From NCBI GenBank assembly GCA_037039925.1, contig JAXRKP010000237.1, positions 346,070 to 410,069 on the forward strand: DNA of 64,000 nt, given 5' to 3'. A program made the position numbers and the translations under genes. Under the pieces are notes generated by a model, which saw only the letters and a program-made list of their open reading frames with translations, made no database searches and was not told where the DNA came from. The stretch comes from Doris montereyensis (lineage: Eukaryota; Mollusca; Gastropoda; Nudibranchia; Dorididae). Below are positions 23,441 through 34,910 of this stretch, one piece after another (position 1 is the first letter of the stretch; every line of letters starts with the position of its first letter).

Positions 23441-23887
23441 AATCAGTCAATCAATCAATGTCCTCCTTGTCTTTTTTTCTATTTTGAAGTTAGGCGCAAA
23501 ATTGTGTACATCTTGTGTGGGAATTTAAACTGTTTTTATTTATAAAATCCCTGATTCTTGCCCTGAATGCTGTGAATACAAACGTCTGTGGAAACTTAAA
23601 TTGTCAACTTTTAGTGTGGCAATTTATCTTACTGAAAAAATAGGAAATTCCTTTGAAAAAAGTACTCTGTAATTTGTCATTTTCTTTGTATTTTATTTTA
23701 TTATATTGTGTGTTTGTTACCTTGGTTTTTTTTGGTTTTTTTTAACTTTTGTCATTCGCCTCGCTGTATTCTCTGTATTGTGGTATTGGAATTTGCCAGT
23801 TTTCTTTGAGTACATGATGAACATTTGAAATTATTTACTGTGCATAGATTCATTTGAACTTTCCATTCGAACGTTCTTTATAAATAT

Positions 23888-23999
<112 letters not shown>

Positions 24000-24954
24000 T
24001 ATTAAACCTTTATTAGACATATATGATGTTAAACCTTTATTAGACATAATGATATATATACTATATTGTATCGCATTTCAAATACTTTGTATATTGATAA
24101 AGCATTATTTCTATTTCTACACAATATTGTACACTTAGATAAATAAAAATAAATGGAAGATGTTGTACCATATTTACTGTAATATTTTGTGACCTCTGAG
24201 TATTGTGTCGTTTAAATGTAGCGAATTACAATCAACTGATTGTCATAACATGGATGTGGGCGGTCAGTGGGTGCTGCTGTGTGGAAATATTTTGAAACAT
24301 CAACTATTGTTGAATGATGATTTAGATGGTCATGTCAGTAAAAATTGCATTTTTCTTTATGCCTGAACATCTTTCTTTCTTTCTTTATCAGTTCCCATTC
24401 TACATTCCAGCGTATGGGTTCAAATATTCCAATATGGTCTCTCTCCAGGCTGTTCTGTCCTGGCATTTTCTGATTTATGCCTGAACATTGATGTTTGAAA
24501 TATGTTGAATCAGAATATGGGGAAGGAGTGTTGTTAGAAGTTTGCTAAACGATCAACATAATTTCATAAAAAAAACGTGTAGAGATACCAATGTACACTT
24601 GGTATGGAGACCACCATTTTCATCTCATCATTTACATTATGGAGGAAGCTCCAAGGGTTTACATAGCTTTGGTGTTGCTAACATAGTACATGACAACACT
24701 GCCCTTACACAAATGCTGTACCAGTGGTGTGTATAGTAGGATGATCATTTCGATCATGTTCTTTGCATCATTATCATCATTATCATCATTATTATCCTCA
24801 TGAAAGCCTTTCACCCTGCCGGGGCATATGTCACAGACAAGAGATTTTTAGCTCATTCCAGCTAACATCCAGTCTCTTTCGATATTTTCCAATCTTTCTG
24901 AATTTATCCAAATAATGTCATGCTGCTTTGATTCGTACTCTGGTATCGTCTTCA

Positions 24955-25290
24955 TGATGTTGTCTTTGAAAAGGAGACTAGGAGGTCCAGAGGCAAGGTG
25001 TCAGCCTCTCAAGCAAAAGGTTGTGGGTTTGTGCTCGACAGATTTTAACATTTTCTCGAGTTTTTCGACTAAAACTAAAACCCAGCCCCTGGTCAAGATG
25101 AGTGGATCCACACCTGATTTCATCGAAGATAGACAATACAAAGGATATCCCATGTGCAGATCACAAGTCTATGCACGTTAAAGATCCCTTGGCTGTTTAC
25201 AAGGCAGTCAATTTAAAAAAATCCTTCCAAAAACTCAAGATCATCTTAGGTGTGATCATCTTAGGTGTGGATGTTCGTAAAATCAAATAA
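24955..25290 (+). mobile_element. tRNA-derived SINE, family S1
   Basis: A plus-oriented copy. The tRNA-like head has GGAGGTCCAGAGGCAAGGTG. It continues with TTCTCGAGTTTTT, CACGTTAAAGATCCCTTGGC, CTGTTTACAAGGCAGT and ATCTTAGGTGTGGATGT. The same order, usually reversed, recurs at 27361, 28515, 32185, 40950, 49425 and 57836. Confidence 0.7.
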
Positions 25291-25927
25291 TTTTGTTTTA
25301 ATAACAAGCAACGTCCTATTATTTCAGTAGCTCTGATTGGTTGGCTGGGAGCCAAGCTAAAGCCACACTCAGCAAAGTTGAAAACTGAGCGATATCTTTG
25401 GTTAGGGAAAGTTCAGACCATGTCTAAAATAGTTGTATAATGTGATATCCTGTGGCTGAGCATTTCATCACAATCTTGTCTTTGAATATTTCTCTACAAA
25501 GCAATTCATATTTATTGTGAAGGAGGCAGAAATATTTTGAGGCATTTAAGTTAAAATTTCATCTGTCTTCACCATCAATAAAAATTAGCTTTTTAGGAAT
25601 CTTGTATGATTAAAAAAAAAATGTAAACAAATTTTTTTCAAAAATAAGGAAAAATTGCTGTATACATTCACACAAGGATAGTTATAGTACATGTATTGCA
25701 ATTGTAAAAATGTGTTCAGGTTGGAGAGAAATATTAGATTGGATAATGTGTGTGCTAAGTTGCAGCCAGATTGATTGAACAAATGGAAACCTATATATGT
25801 AAATTGAAATTTATCAAAAATGTATCACGGAAATCTAAATTGAGGCTGTTATACGGAAGATAAACACATTCCTTCACACTACTTTACATTTATTCCCTCA
25901 TGGTGATGTCAAAACAAAAATTGGGTA

Positions 25928-26592
25928 TAACCAAAATCTTTTAGACTATTGAGCATAACCATCTATCTTTTAGACTATTGGGTATAACCATCTATCTTTT
26001 AGACTATTGAGCATAACCATCTATCTATTGGGTATAACCATCTATCTTTTAGACTATTGAGCATAACCATCTATCTTTTAGATTATTGGGTATAACCATC
26101 TATCTATTTTTATCTTTTAGATTATTGGGTATAACCATCTATCTTTTAGACTATTGGGTATAACTATTGGGTATAACCATCTATCTTTTAGACTATTGGG
26201 TATAACCATCTATCTTTTAAACTATTGGGTATAACCATCTATCTTTTAGACTATTGGGTATAACCATCTATCTACTTTAGATATTATATCCATCTATCTT
26301 TTGGTAATGTCAAAACAAATCTTTTAGACTATTGGGCATAACCATCTATCTTTTAGACTATTGGGTATAACCATCTATCTTTTAGACTATTGGGTATAAC
26401 CATCTATCTTTTAGACTATTGGGTATAACCATCTATCTTTTAGACTATTGGGTATAACCATCTATCTTTTAGACTAGACTATTGGGTATAGTCATCTATC
26501 TTTTAGACTGTGGGTATAACTATCTATCAGACTATTGGGTATAGCCATCTATCTTTTAGACTATTGGGTATAACCATCTATCTTTTAGACTA
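25928..26592. repeat. 29-bp minisatellite, about 22 units
   Basis: The unit is ATTGGGTATAACCATC then TATCTTTTAGACT, with variants (GAGCATAACC, shortened units) and one break near 26280-26320. It lies about 570 bases beyond the stop of the minus-strand TPR gene. Confidence 0.95.
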
Positions 26593-27158
26593 AGTCTAAA
26601 TCAAATCAGCTCCAGGACCCACACTCATTTAAAATACTCAACAAAAAGCTTTTAAAAAACACATCAAAACCGTTTAATTTGCATCAATGATAAGGTTAAC
26701 ATTCATACAAATACAAAAACATGTATCAGAAAACACTTCATGTTCAAAATCTGCATGCATTTATCGACTTAAGTAGAGCAAGAAATGGCAGTCATTTGGA
26801 CATGTAATTGTGATGTTACAATTCAAACAAACAAACAAACAAACAAGAATGAAAAGCAAAATGGAACATCACAATAATATAGTTTGTTAATTGTTATTCT
26901 TTTAAAAAACTGAATAAAAGAGAATGTTTCTTTCTTTGCATTTCATATGAAACAGTATGTGTTGCAGTTAAGAAATGCTCTAAGCAAGCAACTTTGATGA
27001 ATTTTAATACAAGCCAGGTAGTATAATATGAATGATTTGGGGCAGAACTCCTAAAAAAGCTACCACTTTGAAATGTGCTTTGGTATAGCTCAGTGTAAAG
27101 GAATAATTCATTACTTGTAAAAATATCACAGGGCCCAATGTAAATGCAGTATTACTTT

Positions 27159-27209
27159 TTATTTTTTGTCTTTTTCACTTGCAGTAATCATAGCTAGAGC
27201 CTTTGAAGC
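27159..27209 (-). CDS. Terminal exon of the TPR gene
   Basis: On the minus strand the acceptor TTTTGTTTTCAG is followed by 16 codons and TAA. The peptide is ASKALAMITASEKDKK, a short basic tail. It starts in phase 0, matching the phase-0 end of exon 27896-28114. An AATAAA overlaps the stop. Confidence 0.6.
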   Translation of the reverse strand, partial: ASKALAMITASEKDKK

Positions 27210-27360
27210 CTGAAAACAAAATAAGATGAAAAAGGAAAAAAAGCGGTTTAAAAAGTTCAAATGATTAAAGCATGTTAAATAAAACTAAAAGTAAATTTTA
27301 CTTTTTAGGTGAACAATCAAAATCTCTCTTATTGTTAGTATTTAATATTATAACTTAAAA

Positions 27361-27487
27361 GGCTTGGATTTTACTCGAAAAAAACTCGAGAACATTTGTC
27401 GTTGGCGAGGCTTGAACCCTACGACCTTTGGGTTGAGAGGCCAACACCTTGTCTCTGGACTACCGAATCCCCCGGCCTCTTGGAAAT
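27361..27487 (-). mobile_element. Partial S1 SINE head
   Basis: It contains, on the plus strand, ACTCGAAAAAAACTCGAG, GGCTTGAACCC and GGTTGAGAGGCCAACACC, the reverse complement of the S1 tRNA-like head. The rest of the element is missing. It lies between the two TPR exons. Confidence 0.6.
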
Positions 27488-27895
27488 CCTATCTTTCCAT
27501 TGCTAGTATGCCAGGGTCTGTTGTCGATTTGAGCATGATATTATAAACAACAAGCATGGGTGATATCAAGTACGATTATTAAATCAAGTCAGTATTCAAT
27601 TCTGGGGTCACGTGGGTAGGCATGAACGATACCATTTCAACTTTTTTTTTATTATAATTATAACACCTTCTGTGAAAGGCAATTATGTGCAAATGTGAGG
27701 GAAAATGAAATTTGCATTCATTGAACGTCACTTCTGTAACGATTTAGGGACCATTTAGAACCTACGTGCAAAAGATAGTTACTCTTCTTGGCTTGATCAT
27801 AGAGCCCGTGACGCACAAAGAACGACCAGCTCAGAATTATAAATAAGCATGTATACAAATATTTTTATGTGCAGAAATGAAATTGAATTGTTTAC

Positions 27896-28114
27896 CTGCT
27901 CACAGACACTCTTATTTTTGGTAAATCTCTTGAGAATTTCGTTGAACGTCTGTTTAGCGACGTCCAGTTGTTGCAAACGAATGGCTACGTCACCCCGCAT
28001 CATCCAGTGGTTGACGTTGTTCGGCTCAAGTTCAACCAACTGCTTGGTGAGTTTGATGACGTCATCATATTTATCTGCCTCATATCGTTTATTAGCAAGA
28101 CTAGCCACAAAGTT
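27896..28114 (-). CDS. TPR-containing exon, gene not identified
   Basis: Minus-strand acceptor CTTTCCATAG and donor GTAAAC flank exactly 73 open codons. The peptide reads NFVASLANKRYEADKYDDVI, then LVELEPNNVNHWMMRGDVAI and RLQQLDVAKQTFNEILKRF. The spacing of A/Y, L and G-D-A residues and the ELEPNNVNHW turn match tetratricopeptide helices, with roughly two 34-residue units. With exon 27159-27209 it forms the C-terminus of a protein; upstream exons were not found up to the SMYD4-like locus. TPR units usually bind protein partners. I do not recognise the family. Confidence 0.7.
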
Positions 28115-28174
28115 CTATGGAAAGAAAGGAGTTGGTTTGATTGGTAAGTAAAAGTAAAATTATTACATGGCCAT

Positions 28175-28445
28175 TTAGGCTCATAGAGCAGGAGCATATC
28201 CCGATTTCTGTAGCGTGAAACGGAACAGGTATTTTAATCACCTCCTGAACAGGATGCTAGTCTGGCGCAGGTTTTACTCCCAAGTTTGCGCTTTTACTCA
28301 TTCGCACCTGGGTCGAGAAGGGAAATGCGCGTTAAGTGTCTTTCTCAAGGAACACAACGTCGGACCTAGCTTTGCTAGGATTTGAACTCGGGACCTCATG
28401 ACCCCAAGTCTAGGAGTCCCTAACCGCTTAGTCACCAACACCACC
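28175..28445 (-). mobile_element. tRNA-derived SINE, family S2
   Basis: The reverse complement of the S2 element at 22558. The tail CTCATAGAGCAGGAGCATAT comes first, then GATGCTAGTCTGGCGCAGG and CAAGGAACACAACGTCGGAC. The head follows with TTTGAACTCGGGAC and GTCCCTAACCGCTTAGTCA. Confidence 0.7.
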
Positions 28446-28514
28446 ATAGTGGGTTTGATTGGCCCATTGTTGTTACGACAGTTGTAGCAGTTTAATTTTA
28501 AAAAAATTGTTTTG

Positions 28515-29130
28515 ATTTTTACCCACATCCACAGACTACTATTACAAAAGGTGATTTCGGGGTTTTTGATAGGATTTTCATGAGAGAATTTATATAGCTC
28601 CTTCTTTCCAGGTGCAGCTGTGGGGACGTCTGAACTATTTGCACTTTTCGGTCAGGGCCTTCCGTCCCGATTTCATTTCTGTCTGGGTGTGCTCCCGTAG
28701 GCTTTGATCATCCAAGATCTTCCCCACAAGCCAGTGGAGGTTTGAAATAAGAGTTTTCCCTCTCCTAGACAGACTACCTACCATGCTTAACGAGCTGTCT
28801 CTAGGTGGGGTGTCCATATTAGTCTTGCCTCTACCCCTCGACCTGTCCAGCTTGGGTGACCCTTTTAATTATGCCTGGACTGTCCTGTTAACAGCCAAGG
28901 GATTTTTACGTGCATAAAGTGTTGTGACCTGCACAGGGGACCTCCTTTTTTATCATACGTCTCTAAAGGGACTAGATATCGATCCATCTGCCCGGACTAG
29001 GGAATGGATTTTACTCCAAAAAAAAAACGCAACAACTGGAGACAATATTTTAACCTGTCGGGCACGAACCCACCACTTTTTGGTTGAGAGGCTGACTCCT
29101 TGCCTCGGGACCACTGAGTCCCCAGCTGTA
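28515..29130 (-). mobile_element. S1 SINE split by about 270 bp of other sequence
   Basis: The S1 tail is at 28515-28580 (TTTTTACCCACATCCAC and GGTGATTTCGGGG). The rest resumes near 28865-29125 (ACAGCCAAGGGATTTTTACG, ACCTGCACAGGGGACCTCC, CACGAACCCACCA). Between them is a GC-richer segment (28590-28850) with no visible relation to S1, perhaps a second insertion. Confidence 0.55.
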
Positions 29131-29402
29131 TCAGACAATAGTATAAAGTGTAAAGACAAATGGTTGGGCAAGGGGCGTGTTGAAACTGACTATTAAGTAC
29201 AAAAGATAAACAGTGAAACCCCATAGGGACAAAGATGAGACAAATAACATAAAGGAATTAAAAGAAATATAAAAGCAAACTTTGGACAACGGACAGCATC
29301 GAACCAGCGACCTCCAAGTCATTGCTCATCGCCTGGTCATGAAAAAAGGGGGACTAAGAATTTTCTAACCACAATCCTTATTACACCGTTTACAAAAAGA
29401 AA

Positions 29403-29600
29403 CGCATATCATATCTAAAAAAAAATGTCATAAAAATAATGCATATCATATCTAAAAAAAAAATGTCATAAAAATAATCACATATCATATCTAAACAAAA
29501 AATGTCACAAAAAATAATCACATATCTTATCTAAAAAAAAAATGTCATAAAAATAATCGCATATCATATCTAAACAAAAAATGTCACAAAATGAAACACA
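29403..29600. repeat. About 44-bp A-rich tandem repeat, five units
   Basis: ATCATATCTAAA(A/C) followed by A-runs and AAATGTCATAAAAATAAT repeats five times with one- to three-base differences. Confidence 0.85.
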
Positions 29601-29616
29601 TATCATAATATCTAGA

Positions 29617-31195
29617 GAGAGAGAGAGAGAGAGAGAGAGAGTCCATATCAAATACTCATCATGTCCATATCAAATACTCATCATGTCCATGTCATATACC
29701 CATCATGTCCATGTCACATACTCATCATGTCCATCTCACATACTCATCATGTCCATGTCACATACTCATCATGTCCATGTCCCATACTCATCATGTCCAT
29801 GTCCCCTACTCATCATGTCCATGTCACATACTCATCATGTCCATGTCACATACTCATCATGTCCATGTCCCATACTCATCATGTCCATGTCACATACTCA
29901 TCATGTCCATGTCACATACTCATCATGTCAATGTCACATACTCATCATGTCCATGTCACATACTCATCATGTCCATCAGTCCATGTCCCCATACTCATCA
30001 TGTCCATGTCACATACTCATCATGTCCATGTCACATACTCATCATGTCCATGTCACATATTCATCATGTCCATGTCTCATACTCATCATGTCCATGTCAC
30101 ATACTCATCATGTCCATGTCACATATTCATCATGTCCATGTCACATATTCATCATGTCCATGTCACATACTCATCATGTCCACGTCACATACTCATCATG
30201 TCCATGTCACATACTCATCATGTCCATCAGTCCATGTACCATACTCATCATGTCCATGTCACATACTCATCATGTCCATGTCCCATACTCATCATGTCCA
30301 TGTCCCATTCTCATCATGTCCATGTCACATACTCATCATGTCCATGTCATATATTCATCATGTCCATGTCCCATACTCATCATGTCCATGTCATACTCAT
30401 CATGTCCATGTCCTATACTCATCATGTCCATGTCCCATTCTCATCATGTCCATGTCACATACTCATCATGTCCATGTCCCATACTCATCATGTCCATGTC
30501 ACATACTCATCATGTCCATGTCACATACTCATCATGTCCATGTCACATACTCATCATGTTCATGTCACATACTCATCATGTCCATGTCACATACTCATCA
30601 TGTCCATGTCACATACTCATCATGTCCATACTCATCATGTCCATGTCCCATACTCATCATGTCCATGTCACATATTCATATGTCCATGTCCCATCATGTC
30701 CATGTCCCATACTCATCATGTCCATGTCCCATACTCATCATGTCCATGTCCCATACTCATCATGTCCATGTCACATACTCATCATGTCCATGTCCCATAC
30801 TCATCATGTCCATGTCACATACTCATCATGTCCATGTCCCATACTCATCATGTCCATGTCCCATACTCATCATGTCCATGTCACATTCTCATCATGTCCA
30901 TGTCACATACTCATCATGTCCATGTCACATACTCATCATGTCCATGTCACATACTCATCATGTCCATGTCACATACTCATCATGTCCATGTCCCATACTC
31001 ATCATGTCCATGTCACATACTCATCATGTCCATGTCCCATACTCATCATGTCCATGTCACATGCTCATCATGTCCATGTCACATTCTCATCATGTCCATG
31101 TCACATACTCATCATGTCCATGTCCCATACTCATCATGTCCATGTCCCATACTCATCATTCCCATGTCACATACTCATCATATCCATGTCCCATG
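29617..31195. repeat. 22-bp minisatellite, about 70 units, after a GA tract
   Basis: A GA run (29617-29640) leads into about 1.55 kb of CATGTCCATGTCACATACTC-AT units with a few truncations. Because 22 is not a multiple of three and the unit has no stop in any plus frame, all three plus frames are open for 1.5-1.8 kb. Each frame repeats the same 22-residue peptide. There is no splice or domain evidence for a protein. Confidence 0.95.
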
Positions 31196-31224
31196 ACTCA
31201 TTACTCAAAGGTGAGCGTAGGGCA

Positions 31225-31440
31225 ATCAGGAGAAGAGTCCTGATTTTCCCAGCCATACGGCATGCACAGTCTGGTACTTTGTCACTGCTTTCCACGACGC
31301 CTTTAATTTCGCCGTGTCTGAATAAACCGCACCGTAATACCAATTTGCCTGCTGCGTTATCAGGAGGATCAGAAAAATGTGCCCGGACATTTGTGGTAGA
31401 CGGACGCTCTACCGACTGAGCTACCTCATTCACCGACTTC
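31225..31440 (-). mobile_element. tRNA-related SINE-like element
   Basis: On the minus strand GAGGTAGCTCAGTCGGTAGA is a good tRNA A box (TAGCTCAGTCGG), preceded by AAGTCGGTGAAT and followed by GCGTCCGTCTACC. No B box of normal spacing is seen, so this is a diverged or chimeric tRNA-derived element, not a tRNA gene. Confidence 0.45.
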
Positions 31441-32184
31441 GAACCCTTGTTGTAGCTTTGTTTTCTCAGTGAGTACCTAAGAACCATATCGCTAGTCATT
31501 GCTACAGTGAGTCTCCAGACAACAGACGACCCAAGAAGAGTGTGTGTATAGAAGCAATAACATTAATTATCCGATGACATGTGCAGAGATGTTATCGGAC
31601 ATTTCCAAACCTGGCTCACACTTGCTTTGCATAGAAATGGTGGCCATTTTAAGCATATTTATTCGTTTTATCCTTTGAAACAATGAAAAAAAAATTGGTT
31701 GATTTTGTATTTGTATTTGTATGAAAAATCAATCTTTATTGATTGTCATTGTGTTCACTTTTAATGGGTTCACTATTGCTGCGTTGCGAAACAGTAATGT
31801 TAATTTGAAACTGATCCTTCAATGCAAGTTGCCAATTTTGACACATTAAAAAAAAAACAACAACCCACGTTTATCCAGTCCATTAATACTGAGTGTATAA
31901 CTATAAGAGTCAAATTTTCTGTCCCGTGGAAATTTGCAGATCAAAAACCTCCAAAAAATGTCAAAAATATCATGTCCTAAAAAAAATAAGAAAAGAAGAT
32001 AGAAATTTGCATGAAAGTTGTAAAATCTAATACAAAAACACTGATGCATTCAAGCTTTCTTCATTGAGATTGAGATTTGTTCTCATCTCAGAAAAGACAA
32101 GATTGTAAATGGAGAAGCGTGTCTCTACATCAGTTGAGTTCAGACATGAGTTTTTTAGTGTTTTTTAAATTTTATATTTGCTTT

Positions 32185-32495
32185 CATTTTACCCACATCC
32201 ACAACTAAGGTGATCTTGGGGGGGTTCTGATAGGATTAAAAATTTTCTCGGATTACCATGTAAACAACGAATGCTCTACAACATGCACAGTGTGATGTGC
32301 TATGCACACGGGACCTCCCCTTTACTGTCCGTCTCCCATGGGACTAGGTGTTGACCCCCCCCTACCTGGATCAGGAGCACAGGTTTTACTTGAAAAAAAT
32401 ACTGAAGAAAAAACTGTTTAACCTGGTGGGGATTGAAGCCATGCCCTTTTAGTTGAGATGAGAGGCCTCTAACTCTAAACTAGCGAATCCCTTCA
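32185..32495 (-). mobile_element. tRNA-derived SINE, family S1
   Basis: Plus-strand order: TTACCCACATCCACAACTAA, GGTGATCTTGGGGGG, CATGTAAACAACGAATG, ACACGGGACCTCCCC, CCATGGGACTAGGTG, then a tRNA-like head with AGTTGAGATGAGAGGCC. Its CATGTAAACAACGAATG variant recurs inside the inverted repeat at 32932-33140. Confidence 0.65.
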
Positions 32496-32931
32496 GACAT
32501 GAATACATGACTAGTACATGTATTTTCTAGCACACTTTACAAGTTCTGGAACATCTGAGCTGGCCTTATTCCTAAAGACTATCTAGTATCTATCAGGTTG
32601 ACCGGCATAAACCCCGACGTATATAGCCCTTGTTCCAAAATATTCTTTGTAGATCTTCTTGTATATCTTGATATTTTTTTGCCGGAACATGTCACTGTCA
32701 GCTTCTTCTGCTGGTTTATCGTCACCTCCTCTCTCCCCTCATCACTGCTTTAATTTAAAATGTCTTTCCGTTTTAGAGTAGTCACAGATCTACACGTATC
32801 TCATTCATAAATGGTTGGAGATAACTTCAAAGGACCTTGACCAATGTTCACAGTGACTTTAGGCTGTTTGTATCATTGATATTTACCACGTCTACCATAA
32901 TACGAAGGAGCCACAGTGGAGTGAAATCAAA

Positions 32932-33140
32932 GGCGAAATATGACAATAAGTGACAACTCCACTAATAAAGACAGAACAAAGATCATTTGTTTTGAACTCC
33001 ATCTATTAGTTTATTAGTGGAGCACATCACGCAGTGCACGTTATAGATCATTCGTTGTTTACATGCTAATCCGAGCAAAATTTAAATTACATTTGTTCTG
33101 TCTTTATTAGTGGAGTTGTCACTTATTGTCATATTTCGCC
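32932..33140. repeat. Perfect 49-bp inverted repeat with 111-bp loop
   Basis: Left arm 32932-32980 (begins GGCGAAATATGACAATAAG, ends GACAGAACAAA) is the exact reverse complement of 33092-33140 by eye. The loop holds another copy of part of the arm (TTTATTAGTGGAG near 33010-33023) and a piece resembling S1 (33025-33075, CACGCAGTGCACGTTATAGA). It could be a foldback MITE or a recent inverted duplication at an S1 insertion. Confidence 0.85.
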
Positions 33141-33189
33141 ACATCTACCATGTGCGGTGGTCTCAGTGTAAATTAAGTGTAAATATTGG

Positions 33190-33712
33190 CCCTTCCTTAG
33201 GAGAATCTTTACAACTGTCCTCAAAATGCAAAAAAACGCTACAAGGCTTTAGTAAAACCAGCCTTAGATTATGGTAGATTTAGCTGTGTCTGGGACCCAC
33301 ATAAACAGACTTACATATAAGAAATTGAGAAAGTACAAAAAAATGCAGCTTTGTAACTAATAATTATACATATACTAAAGGAAATACAAAAACCACAATG
33401 AATCAATTGCAATGAATACCTTTAGAAGAACATAGAGCCAGAAATAAAATTAATATTTTCTTTACGGTTATTATAAATGATCAACTGTTTATTCCATTAG
33501 ATCAGCTTAAACTTAATACAAAAACAACCAAATCAGGCTGTCAAACATACATGGTTCCATCTTCAAACATTGATTGTTACCTGCACTAATTTTACCCTAG
33601 TGCAGTAAGGCTGTGGAATTGACTGTTGTCACTGCCAACAGAAATAAAACTCAGAAATAGCACTGAAGACTTTAAAACAGAATCACATCACTTTAAAAAC
33701 ACCTAGAATCGG
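33190..33712 (+). mobile_element. Decayed 3' end of a non-LTR retrotransposon
   Basis: Plus-strand translation across frames gives NCPQNAKKRYKALVKPALDY, then VWDPHKQTYI, EIEKVQKNAAL, KQPNQAV and, near the end, TLKQNHITLKT. This resembles the C-terminal, post-catalytic part of a CR1/Jockey-type reverse transcriptase (the ...YGS-VWDPH... and EKVQRRAAR-type motifs). Many stops show it is dead. The catalytic core is absent. Confidence 0.65.
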
Positions 33713-33961
33713 ATTAATATTTTTGGGTTAAAATTTAAAAAAAAGCACTGACCGTAATACTCAAGAGTTGAATTGGTCAGTTATTATGAAAGAAAAAGAA
33801 GAAGAGGAAACAGCAAGAGGGAAGCCATATGAACCAGTGAAAGGGAGGAAGTATAACCTGCCAGTAGTGTTGGCCACCCATCCCACTGACTTTAAGGGGT
33901 TGCATTGAACAACATAATAAATCAAACAATAAGGAAGAAAAAGGAAAATCCTTGATCAAAA

Positions 33962-34094
<133 letters not shown>

Positions 34095-34612
34095 AGAGAC
34101 ATCAAAGACATCAAAAGCGAGTGACACATACCAATATTTGATGGTGATGAGGGACTAATCAACAAAAACATAGTCTACATAATCCAAAAACATGAAAAGG
34201 GAATCAATCAAATAATTGTTTTCATTTTCAAGACTACATGAGAGCAACTTTTATTAGTAATATTAGCACTTAAGCTCATTTCTTAACTTAATGGGCGCTA
34301 CACAACAGCACATTTCAACAGTTATACACAATGGACATATGAACACATGTAAAACATCAAATACTAGGTACCAAAAGTAATATATTAATAATAATTAATA
34401 ATAACCTAAACTTCAACTGCTCTCTTTTGTAGCTGTGATTATGAACACATTTGTTATGGAGAACATTGTGTGTAAACAATACTGACTACAAAATTGTACA
34501 TGTTTACACATGTATCGATGACAACTTTATATTTTGTTTCCAAATGCATGCAATATACATGTGGTAATACACAGTATAATAATAAAGTTATGGAATTTAT
34601 CTGACACTACTT

Positions 34613-34910
34613 TTCAGTCTTGTGACCCAATCGACAGTCTTGTGAGTTTGTACTCAGGCCAACACTGGTTCAAAAGCCTGATGTCGTCTTTGTTTTACTC
34701 TTGTGACACACACTTCACTTTGCTTTCCTAACTTGACTCAAGCGTAAAGGAGTATCCAGCTACAAGTAGAAATGATCCTGTCAGAAGAGAGTTAGTATGA
34801 TGTGCTGACCAGGCAGCTGCACTGTATCCCAGGGAGTAGACAAGGATTTTAAATGAAAATGGCCTGCCCAAGTATAAATGATGTAAAGTAAGTGAATCTA
34901 CACTTGAATT
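34613..34910 (+). mobile_element. tRNA-derived SINE, family S3
   Basis: It has CACTGGTTCAAAAGCCTGA, AACTTGACTCAAGCGTAAAG, GAGTATCCAGCTACAAGTAG, CTGTATCCCAGGGAGTAGAC and AAATGATGTAAAGTAAGTGA, matching 11325-11610. Confidence 0.6.

Noticed and set aside
25928..26592. CRISPR-like array
   Set aside because: Units are directly adjacent without unique spacers, and the genome is eukaryotic.
29581..31419. A 612-residue open frame and two overlapping ones of about 510 residues
   Set aside because: They are wholly produced by the 22-bp minisatellite, which lacks stops in every plus frame; no domain or splice signal supports a gene.
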